Below are positions 1 to 6,673 of a stretch of DNA of 6,673 bases, piece after piece. A program made the position numbers and the translations under genes. Numbering within the stretch: position 1 is the first letter of the stretch; each line of letters opens with the position of its first letter. Origin of the DNA: Verrucomicrobiota bacterium (GTDB lineage: Bacteria > Verrucomicrobiota > Verrucomicrobiia > Verrucomicrobiales > Verrucomicrobiaceae). The notes below the pieces were generated by a model that saw only the letters and a program-made list of their open reading frames with translations, was not told the origin of the DNA and ran no database searches. The stretch spans positions 1-6,673 of the forward strand of contig JAEYUU010000135.1 of NCBI GenBank assembly GCA_023429545.1, read 5' to 3'.

Positions 1-3000
1 CTTCCGGGGTGCTGTCAGAGCGTCCATCAATGATGCCACCCAGCGAGACGAGGTGCTTCACGGCCACGAGCAGCGCGGATTGCATCTCCTCATCCGTGGA
101 GGGCCTGGCATCCGCAGCGATCCCCACGAGATGCTGTGCCCTGCTGCGGCCTACCTCTTCACTTACCGGTGCCGTGGCCCACTCGTGCAGTGCCTTGGTG
201 AGAGCATCGGACTCGCCATCCATGGCGAGGACACTGGCCTTGAGAAACAGGACATCCTCACGATCAGGATGAGCAGCGGCCAGACGTGCAGCTTCCTGCT
301 TCAGGTCTGCGGTGCGTCCGGCGGCATGGAGACAGAGGAGCTTCACGAGCGGTTCCTTCGCACCTTCTGCAAGCGTCGAAGGAGCACGTTCCGCCGCCTT
401 GATGATCCCCCAGTCAAGCGCGCCTTGCAAACAAGCGCGGGAACTGACGCCGTATCCCGAATAGAACGACGGCGGGAACGGCAGCGTCTGGTAGGAATAG
501 CTCCCGGCACTCCGCAAGGCAGCCTGCGCCGCAAGCGAGGCGGTGTTGCTGCGAATCTTTGGCACTGCTTCTTCCAGCAAGTCTCGCCATTCCTCCCAAC
601 GACCCCGCGATGCCAGGGTGCTGGCAGCATGGGAAAGGATCACTCCGGGTGCGCCATCCACTGCCGCTGCCTCCCGAGCCCACGAGGTGAGGGCGTTCGT
701 CATCAGGGACTCATCCTTCTCTGAAAGGGGGTCTCGGGGGGCGAGGCCCGGCATCATGCTGACCGACATTTCATTCACCAAAGATGCTGCGAGCAGGGCC
801 AGCCGTTCTTTTCCGTCCTTGGTGCGTCTCGCGAAGTTCAGCGCGCGTTCCAGATGGGCAGTCCTCTGATTCACCGGGCAGGCGAAAGCATGGAACAGCG
901 CCGCTTCCGCCGCGAGATTGGGCTGTGTCTGCGCGAACTGCTGCTCTGCCAAGGTCCACAACGCTGGTGCTCCATCTTTCGGAAGGTCGATGATCTCAAG
1001 CCAGCCTCGAAGCCACTCTGCCAGCAGCACGGGATGCGCTCGCACCTGTTCGGTGGTGGCATGGAGATACAAATGCCCGTCCCTCAGCCCTACGATCACC
1101 TGGGTCCAGAGAGAAGCCATGGGGATGCTTTCGGGAAGCGTGATGGCGGGACGTGGAGGAACATGAGCCCGGCCAATCTCACCGAGCCGCGCCAGATGCC
1201 TCAGCGCAAATACCTGCGCCTCCTCCAGACACTGTGGCAGTAGCACATGGAAGTTCGCTCCCGCCCGGTTTGCCAGAACGCTGGACGTGTTCGTGTTCTC
1301 GGTTTCCCATCGGCGATACTGGTAGGCCAGATCGCCGTGTTCCCGCAGACGGTACCACCACCTGGCGCCTGGATGGTCCGGCACCAGAGGCGCGCGCTCC
1401 AGGGCGGGGAGGGGAACGGCATCCAACATCTCTTCATTGCATTGCAGCACCCGGATGAAGTGGCGTGCCGCTTCATCTAGCTGACCTGATTCTTCCAGGG
1501 CCACGCCCATCTGGTATTGCAGCCTTGCATTCTGCGCGTGCCTTTGCGCTGGGCCCTCCAGAAGCGTGGCAGCCTCATTCCACAACCTCAATTCCATGTG
1601 AGCATCGACGAGTTCCTCGACGTCCTTCGTGGTGGTGGCTTGTGCTTCCGCGATCTCCCGCATGATGACCACCGCCTCGTCGTGCACGCCGCGATTTAGC
1701 AGGAACTCCGCATAGGAACGCTTCGCCTGGGCAGACGTATCGCTGCGCGAAGCCTGCCGGTAGAGCTCCGCAGCCTTTTCGGTGTTACCGCGCGCGTCTT
1801 CACTCGCCGCAAGTTCGCGTATCAGCGCGATGTCCTTTGGTGCGAGTCGCATGGCCTCCGCAAGAGCACGGCACTGGGACTCCACATCCGGTTTCTCACG
1901 ATAAAGCATCGCCAGCAACTGCCATGGCTCGGGGGAGTCAGGATACTCACGCTGGCGTTGCTTCCACTCTTCAAGCAACAGTCCAAGCTGGTCACTGCGC
2001 TTCGCAATGCGCACCATCTGCGCGCCGATACGCAGCCGGTGCGGGGTCTCATCTTTCTGATCAAAGAGCTGGCGAAACACGGCGAGCGCCTCGGTCGTCT
2101 GTCCCGCGTTGCTCAGAGCGCCGGCCAAATCAAAAGTCATATCCTCCCGATCTTGGAATTGCTGCGCCGCCTGCCGCAGCACCGTGAGCATCTCCTCCGT
2201 CCTGCCCATGCCGCGCAGTAACGTGGCCTGCGTGCGCCAGGGAAGGTGGCTGCCTTGCGCCACCGCCTTCCACTCACCCACCCATCGCAGCGCCTCTTCA
2301 AGGTTGTAGGCAGCCGCGCTGGCTTCGGTGAGCGCCTGCAGCCGGGTCGAAGTTTTGCCGCCGGGGCGTTTCACGGACTCGCTCAGGATGCGCAGCACTC
2401 CGGGGAGGTCACGCCGCCGCGTGAGCACCTGCACCCGCGCCGCCTCCACCAGGCTTTCATCCGTGCTGAAGGGCTCACTGGCGGGATGGGGGAGCGCCGC
2501 CCACGCTTGCATGAGAAGTTCATCAGCTTTTTCCCTGCCGAGCTTGGCCTCAGCATAGGAGTTCTCGGGAGTGGTGAGTTCGTAGGCGAGCGCCTGCAGG
2601 ATGGTTTCTCCCATGCCCGTCGCGGGCGCGGAGGCATAGGAGTCGAGCAACTGCTTCCGGGACGCCTGACGATTCAGCACGGTGGCGGTCAGTTCCATGA
2701 GGCGCTGCAGTTCGCCAGGGTCCTTCGTGAGTTGGGCATGGCGGCGCAGCCACCGAAGACAGGAGGCTTCCTGATTCGCCTGTACCGCGAGATGGCAGAG
2801 CTGGGTCAGCCGGCGGGGATCATCCAGCAGTTCCTTTTCGCGCTCCTTCAGGATTTCGAACGCAGCCAAAGACTCGCCGCGATTGTTCATGGTGGACGCG
2901 ACCTGACCAGCCACGGTGATGTCTCCGGTTGCAGCTATCCTGCGCCACAGGGCGATGGCTCCCTTGATATCGCCCTGGCGATGCGTTAGCGAAGCCAGTG

Positions 3001-4342
3001 ACATTCCTGCGAGGGGGTCGAAGGGGTGATCCAGCATCCACTTCTCATAGAGGGCGCGTGCCAAGTCATCGAGCGCGAGACGCTCCAGCAACTGGCCGGC
3101 CTTCATCAACGCACCTTCATCATCCGGTGATTGCTTGAGGAAAAGGGTGACGAGTTCACGCGTGCGATCCGGTGTGTTGTTGCGTGCGTGCAGCGCGGCA
3201 AGCCGCAACATGAGTTCGCCATCATCCGGCTGCTGGCGGAGCATCTCTTCCATGTGGGTGATTGCCTCGCGGATGTTTCCCTGGGCCTCCAACAAGGTGA
3301 CGTAGTCCTCCCGCACATCGCGCCGTCCCGGCGTGCGCTGGAGCAGTGCCGCCGCAAGGGCGGAGGCATCGACGGGGCGCTGCAATTCCGTGAGCACGCG
3401 CATCTGGCGCCGCGTGATGGCGACTCGCTGGGGATGCTGTGTGGTAAGGTCGGCGAGCTTCTTTGCCAGCCCGGCCACATCTCCGCTGCGCCTGTACAGA
3501 CGCTCCAGGCGGTCGAGTGTCTCTCCTTCCAGCCAGGTGTCCGTGCCGCTCTGCGCGAGGCTGAGATCGAGCTCGGTGCGGGCCTGTGGCGCCCTTCTCA
3601 GATCCACCAGCAAATCCGCCAGCCGCATGCGTCGCATCGCCTTCTCAAGCGGGTCCTTGGTGAGATCCACGAGCGTACGGTTTTCCTCGGCTGCCTCAGA
3701 CTTCAGCCCGCGCTCCACCAGCATATCGACGAACTCCTCGCGAAGGCCGTGTTCGTCCGGATGCCGGTCGATGAGCTTGCGGAAGATGTCCTTGGCCTCA
3801 GCCATGCGTCCCAGTCGCCAGAGTGTTTCCGAGTGCAGGCGTGCCGCGCGAATGTCGTTCTCGCCCGTGAGGCCAAGCTGGGTCGCGCGAGTCAATGCCG
3901 TAAGTGCCGTGTCCCATTGCTTCAGCCGGTTGGCGATCTCCGCTGTCCGAAGCTGGAGCAGGGGATCATCCGGGGACTTCTGTGCCGCCTTCTCGCATGC
4001 TGCAAGCGCATCGGCATCCCGTCCCTCGGCCGAATGGTACAACGCGAGGATGAGAAGATCCGCCGAGGTGGCCTCGCTTGCCTCGGACTTCTTGAGCAGA
4101 AACTCTCCCAGAGTTTCCCGTGTCCCATCCGCCAGCCATGCCGCCAGAAATCGATCAAACACCACCCCCTGCTGTGGTCGCCTGCGCAGCATCTCATGGT
4201 ACTTGGTCGCCTCGGGCGAGGGGGCTGCTGCTGTCTGTGCTGGAGTCACTCCCGCGAGCGCCAGAAACGCCCCTACAAGCGCCAGGGCCAGAAGCCGACT
4301 CAAGTGCAGGGGTGCAAAAATGCCCGGTGGATGTGGCAGCAT
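1..4342 (-). CDS. Large exported TPR-repeat protein of unknown function, C-terminus cut off by window edge
   Basis: One frame stays open from an ATG at 4342-4340 to base 1, giving 1447 residues and no stop. The start is well fixed: an in-frame TGA lies upstream at 4408-4406 and this is the first ATG, GTG or TTG after it. A GGGG run abuts the ATG, too close for a normal Shine-Dalgarno site. Residues 1-35 look like a Sec signal peptide: basic R16, hydrophobic core LLALALVGAFLALAGV (17-32), plausible cleavage after T-P-A at 33-35. I infer export to the periplasm or cell surface. Residues of about 95-980 are helical and TPR-like, with 34-residue-type units (gly/ala-rich helix A, then EA..... helix B, often ending in HPDD or SPDD), clearest near 98-155, 165-215, 345-475, 735-770, 805-900 and 936-975. 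Residues after about 985 are less repeat-like and include W995-W996-Y997 and LPFPPSFYSGYGV (1287-1299). TPRs are known to mediate protein-protein contacts. I see no catalytic motif and do not recognise the family. It lies 111 bases downstream of argS. Confidence 0.9.
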   Translation of the reverse strand, partial: MLPHPPGIFAPLHLSRLLALALVGAFLALAGVTPAQTAAAPSPEATKYHEMLRRRPQQGVVFDRFLAAWLADGTRETLGEFLLKKSEASEATSADLLILALYHSAEGRDADALAACEKAAQKSPDDPLLQLRTAEIANRLKQWDTALTALTRATQLGLTGENDIRAARLHSETLWRLGRMAEAKDIFRKLIDRHPDEHGLREEFVDMLVERGLKSEAAEENRTLVDLTKDPLEKAMRRMRLADLLVDLRRAPQARTELDLSLAQSGTDTWLEGETLDRLERLYRRSGDVAGLAKKLADLTTQHPQRVAITRRQMRVLTELQRPVDASALAAALLQRTPGRRDVREDYVTLLEAQGNIREAITHMEEMLRQQPDDGELMLRLAALHARNNTPDRTRELVTLFLKQSPDDEGALMKAGQLLERLALDDLARALYEKWMLDHPFDPLAGMSLASLTHRQGDIKGAIALWRRIAATGDITVAGQVASTMNNRGESLAAFEILKEREKELLDDPRRLTQLCHLAVQANQEASCLRWLRRHAQLTKDPGELQRLMELTATVLNRQASRKQLLDSYASAPATGMGETILQALAYELTTPENSYAEAKLGREKADELLMQAWAALPHPASEPFSTDESLVEAARVQVLTRRRDLPGVLRILSESVKRPGGKTSTRLQALTEASAAAYNLEEALRWVGEWKAVAQGSHLPWRTQATLLRGMGRTEEMLTVLRQAAQQFQDREDMTFDLAGALSNAGQTTEALAVFRQLFDQKDETPHRLRIGAQMVRIAKRSDQLGLLLEEWKQRQREYPDSPEPWQLLAMLYREKPDVESQCRALAEAMRLAPKDIALIRELAASEDARGNTEKAAELYRQASRSDTSAQAKRSYAEFLLNRGVHDEAVVIMREIAEAQATTTKDVEELVDAHMELRLWNEAATLLEGPAQRHAQNARLQYQMGVALEESGQLDEAARHFIRVLQCNEEMLDAVPLPALERAPLVPDHPGARWWYRLREHGDLAYQYRRWETENTNTSSVLANRAGANFHVLLPQCLEEAQVFALRHLARLGEIGRAHVPPRPAITLPESIPMASLWTQVIVGLRDGHLYLHATTEQVRAHPVLLAEWLRGWLEIIDLPKDGAPALWTLAEQQFAQTQPNLAAEAALFHAFACPVNQRTAHLERALNFARRTKDGKERLALLAASLVNEMSVSMMPGLAPRDPLSEKDESLMTNALTSWAREAAAVDGAPGVILSHAASTLASRGRWEEWRDLLEEAVPKIRSNTASLAAQAALRSAGSYSYQTLPFPPSFYSGYGVSSRACLQGALDWGIIKAAERAPSTLAEGAKEPLVKLLCLHAAGRTADLKQEAARLAAAHPDREDVLFLKASVLAMDGESDALTKALHEWATAPVSEEVGRSRAQHLVGIAADARPSTDEEMQSALLVAVKHLVSLGGIIDGRSDSTPE

Positions 4343-4453
4343 CCCCGGTTTTACCAGAATATGGCAAACACGCGCAAGTCGCGTGCAGAGGTTTAAGACT
4401 TCAATTCACCGTTCGTTGAACCCGGGCGGCGTGCCAGAGACGCCTTCTGCAAG
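4343..4453 (-). other. argS to TPR-gene intergenic gap with a small hairpin
   Basis: These 111 bases separate the argS stop from the TPR-protein start. About 10 bases after the argS stop there is a perfect 5-bp inverted repeat, GGCGT at 4428-4432 and ACGCC at 4440-4444, with a 7-base loop. No T-run follows it on the minus strand, so it does not meet the usual form of an intrinsic terminator. A second, weaker repeat is TTCAA 4400-4404 with TTGAA 4416-4420. I found no convincing -35/-10 pair for the TPR gene. The gap is long enough for a promoter, but none can be assigned by eye. Confidence 0.3.
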
Positions 4454-6208
4454 CTACATCCGCTCTGTCGTCCGAATCCCCAGTAGACCCAGGCCTTCCT
4501 TCAGCACACGGGAGGTCGCGTCACACAGCACGAGGCGGGTGTTGCGTGCGGTGCCTTCGGAGCGCAGCACATGGCACGCCTCATAGAAGGTGTGGAACGT
4601 ATCCGCCAGTTCATACAAGTACTGTGCCAGCAGATTCGGACGGAAGTCCTCCAGCACATCATGCACGGCTTCACCGAACTGCGAGAGCTTCAGTGCCAGG
4701 GCACGCTCGGCATCCTCGGTGATTTGGACGTCATCGGTAAGCGTCACGGCACCTTCCAGCTTGCGGAAGATGGCACGCGTGCGCACATACGCGTTGATGA
4801 GATACGGAGCGGTGTTCCCCTGGAGCGCGAGCATCTTGTCCCACGAGAACTTGTAGTCCGTCATGCGGTGCTGGCTCAGTTCCGCATACTTCACGGCGGC
4901 GATTCCGATGATCTCCGCGACTTCGGCCTTCTCCGCATCGGTAAATCCTTCGCGCTCGGCCACGACCACGGCGGCACGCTCGATGGCTTCCTCGACCACT
5001 TCGAGAAGTCCCACGCTCTCACCGGAACGTGTCTTGAACATTTTGCCATCGGGCCCCAGGATGGAGCCGAACGCGATGTGTTCCAACCGTGTCTGGTGAC
5101 CGCGACGCCGGGACGCATCAAACAACTGCCGGAAATGCAGTTGCTGCGGTGCGCCGACCACGTACCAGATCTCCTCTGCGTGCCATTCATTCACACGATG
5201 GTCCACCGTGGCGAGATCGGTGGTGCCATAAAGGAAGCCACCATCCGCCTTGCGAATGATGAAGGGCGCGGGAATCCACTGGCCGTCCTTGTTGATGAGG
5301 AAGGGATCTGCTTCGGGCTTCTTCGTGCCATCGGAGAACACACACACCGCACCATCGCTCACCTGCGCCTGGCCCTTGGCCAGCATGTCCTCCACGAGTG
5401 GCGCCAGGGCATCGTTGTAGAAGCTCTCGCCCAGGTAGTGGTCGAACGAAATATCGAGCTGGCCGTAGATCTTGTGAAGCTGATCGAGCGTGAGTTGCAC
5501 GCACTCCTTCCAGATGGCGAGATTCCCGGCATCACCCTGCTGCAGCTTGACCAGTTCCGTCTTGCAGAGTTCGCGTACAGATTCCTCGCCTTTGATCTCG
5601 GAATTCACGTCCTTGTACACGCGCACAAGTTCATGAATCGGGTCTTTCTTGAGCGCGGCCTGATCCAGCCGGGTCTTCCATCCATGGAGGATCATGCCGA
5701 ATTGCGTGCCCCAGTCGCCCACATGATTGTCCGTGATGACATGATGACCCACGTAGCGTGCCAGACGCGCCAGGCTGTCGCCAATGAACGTGCTCCGGAT
5801 GTGGCCCACATGCATGGGCTTCGCCACATTCGGCGCGGAGAAGTCCACGACGATGGTCTTCGACTGTTCTGCTCTTGGCACGCCGAGATGCGCATCCGCC
5901 ACCTGGGCGTTGAGCGTTTCAGCGAGCTTCTCGTTCGTGAGGCGGAAGTTGAGGAATCCAGGACCGGCCACATCAGGCTTGTTGCAGAAGCCGGTGCCAT
6001 CAAATGCGTCCGCGAGGGTGACGGCGAGCTGGCGGGGATTGGTCTTCAGCGCCTTGGCCACGGTCATGGCCGCATTGCTCTGGTAGTCGCCAAATTGTGG
6101 GTCGCTGGCATTGGTCACGTCGATGACGGCATCCTCGGGCAGGGTGACATTTGCCGCGGCAAAGGCGGCCTGGAGACGCTGGGAGAGCAGCTTGCGGAAG
6201 TTGGACAT
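4454..6208 (-). CDS. argS: Arginyl-tRNA synthetase (class I aminoacyl-tRNA synthetase)
   Basis: This cytoplasmic enzyme attaches arginine to tRNA-Arg using ATP. The 584-residue product is full length for bacterial ArgRS. Residues of about 1-110 form the N-terminal Add-1 domain, which contacts the tRNA D-loop and has the typical DPQFGDYQSNAA segment (36-47). The class I fold follows with SAPNVAKPMHVGHIRST (124-140), where HVGH at 133-136 is the HIGH-type signature, and then NHVGDWGTQFGM (161-172). The KMSK-equivalent loop is KMFKTRSG (389-396); many ArgRS lack a strict KMSK. The C-terminal DALR anticodon-binding domain contains SQHRMTDYKFSWDKML (445-460) and ends in the usual LGLLGI...ERM. The stop is TAG at 4456-4454. 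I chose the ATG at 6208 because it begins just before the first family helix. An in-frame TTG at 6235 would add nine residues and has a better-placed GGGGA upstream, so the start is not certain. It follows the NAD kinase gene by 48 bases and is probably co-transcribed with it. Confidence 0.97.
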   Translation of the reverse strand: MSNFRKLLSQRLQAAFAAANVTLPEDAVIDVTNASDPQFGDYQSNAAMTVAKALKTNPRQLAVTLADAFDGTGFCNKPDVAGPGFLNFRLTNEKLAETLNAQVADAHLGVPRAEQSKTIVVDFSAPNVAKPMHVGHIRSTFIGDSLARLARYVGHHVITDNHVGDWGTQFGMILHGWKTRLDQAALKKDPIHELVRVYKDVNSEIKGEESVRELCKTELVKLQQGDAGNLAIWKECVQLTLDQLHKIYGQLDISFDHYLGESFYNDALAPLVEDMLAKGQAQVSDGAVCVFSDGTKKPEADPFLINKDGQWIPAPFIIRKADGGFLYGTTDLATVDHRVNEWHAEEIWYVVGAPQQLHFRQLFDASRRRGHQTRLEHIAFGSILGPDGKMFKTRSGESVGLLEVVEEAIERAAVVVAEREGFTDAEKAEVAEIIGIAAVKYAELSQHRMTDYKFSWDKMLALQGNTAPYLINAYVRTRAIFRKLEGAVTLTDDVQITEDAERALALKLSQFGEAVHDVLEDFRPNLLAQYLYELADTFHTFYEACHVLRSEGTARNTRLVLCDATSRVLKEGLGLLGIRTTERM

Positions 6209-6256
6209 GGCGGAATGAAAGGGGCGGGCACTCAAGCACAGATCCCCGTTCGTGCA

Positions 6257-6673
6257 TCAACGCATGAACTGGATACCGGCGATTTTCTCCGCCATGTCCC
6301 GGTTGGCCAGAAACACAAGCTCCGCGGTCGCGGCCCGGCTCAGCCTAGCGCGGATGTTGCGCACCTCCCCCTGAGCGATGCCGTCCACATAGGCTATGGT
6401 TGGCCGATTCTCGCATTCCAGATTCGCAATCTCCACCGAGGTGTCGTTGGAAAGGAGCGCGCTCTTCCAGTGCGCCGGTTCCAGCACATTGGATCCCACC
6501 AGCAGCCATGCAGGAGTATCCGCCAGGAGAGGGGGGGCTCCCATGGCGCGGGCGTACGCAGTGCTGCCCGCCGCCGTGGATACCAGCGCGCCATCACTCA
6601 CCAGCTTGGGCAGCCGGGGAATGCCGTTCACGCACACCTTCAGCCAGGCGCTCTGGCTGGTAGACCTCTCGAC
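6257..6673 (-). CDS. nadK: NAD kinase, C-terminal part (N-terminus beyond the window)
   Basis: NAD kinase phosphorylates NAD to NADP with ATP (or polyphosphate) in the cytoplasm. The last 138 residues are present and end at TGA 6259-6257; the frame is open to the right edge, so the start and the N-terminal GGDG motif lie outside. The identifying block is SDGALVSTAAGSTAYARAMG (fragment residues 26-45), which matches the family's DG....T..GSTAY nucleotide-binding loop. Later YVDG and a closing segment LVFLANRDMAEKIAGIQF fit the C-terminal beta-domain. Two conserved family stretches are altered. The usual S-A-G-G-P after GSTAY reads ARAMGAPP, and the usual P-H-(T/S)-L-x-x-R-P stretch is replaced by GSNVLEPAHWKSALL. 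This points to a divergent subfamily rather than decay, since the frame is clean. An unrelated diacylglycerol-kinase-like protein is less likely because GSTAY is intact. Confidence 0.82.
   Translation of the reverse strand, partial: VERSTSQSAWLKVCVNGIPRLPKLVSDGALVSTAAGSTAYARAMGAPPLLADTPAWLLVGSNVLEPAHWKSALLSNDTSVEIANLECENRPTIAYVDGIAQGEVRNIRARLSRAATAELVFLANRDMAEKIAGIQFMR

Noticed and set aside
53..2989. Plus-strand open frames such as 53-724 and 2246-2989
   Set aside because: They are opposite the continuous minus-strand TPR coding frame, have low-complexity Arg/Gly/Pro-rich translations and match no family I recognise.
4343..4408. A sigma-70 type promoter for the TPR gene
   Set aside because: TTGCGC and TATTCT-like words occur, but the spacing is about 10 bases rather than 16-18, and no other pair fits better.
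4428..4444. Intrinsic terminator for argS
   Set aside because: The stem is only 5 bp and no run of T follows it on the minus strand, so it lacks the defining feature of a Rho-independent terminator.
3131..4586. Two long overlapping plus-strand open frames (3131-4396, 421 codons; 3333-4586, 417 codons)
   Set aside because: They lie antisense to the TPR gene and the end of argS and overlap each other in different frames. Their products are rich in Ser, Arg and Cys with no recognisable domain. The opposite strand has a signal peptide and TPR pattern in one unbroken 1447-codon frame, so these are GC-driven shadows.
1..6673. A defence system, mobile element, CRISPR array or other novel multigene system
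   Set aside because: No nuclease, transposase, integrase, reverse transcriptase or direct-repeat array is visible; the window holds two housekeeping enzymes and one TPR protein.

Overview
The window looks like an ordinary chromosomal segment of a GC-rich bacterium. Everything that can be supported lies on the minus strand, so transcription runs from the right end to the left end. A large tetratricopeptide-repeat (TPR) protein with a Sec-type leader, divergent NAD kinase motifs and weak Shine-Dalgarno signals would fit the Verrucomicrobiota/PVC group. That placement is an inference from style, not a sequence match, and should be held loosely.

Layout in transcription order: (1) 6257-6673, the C-terminal part of an NAD kinase, cut by the right edge; (2) after a 48-base gap, 4454-6208, a complete arginyl-tRNA synthetase (argS) of 584 residues; (3) after a 111-base gap, 1-4342, the first 1447 residues of a very large exported TPR protein that runs off the left edge with no stop codon in the window. 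The third gene fills about two thirds of the sequence. Its frame was read through codon by codon from 4342 to 1 and is open throughout.

The genes share strand and close spacing, so co-transcription of nadK and argS is likely; the TPR gene may join that unit or have its own promoter in the 111-base gap. The first two are housekeeping enzymes (NADP supply, tRNA charging). The third is of unknown function and probably acts outside the cytoplasm, so no shared pathway is evident. I see no tRNA or rRNA gene, mobile element, CRISPR array, attachment site or origin. The long open frames on the plus strand opposite the TPR gene and argS are shadows of GC-rich coding sequence.
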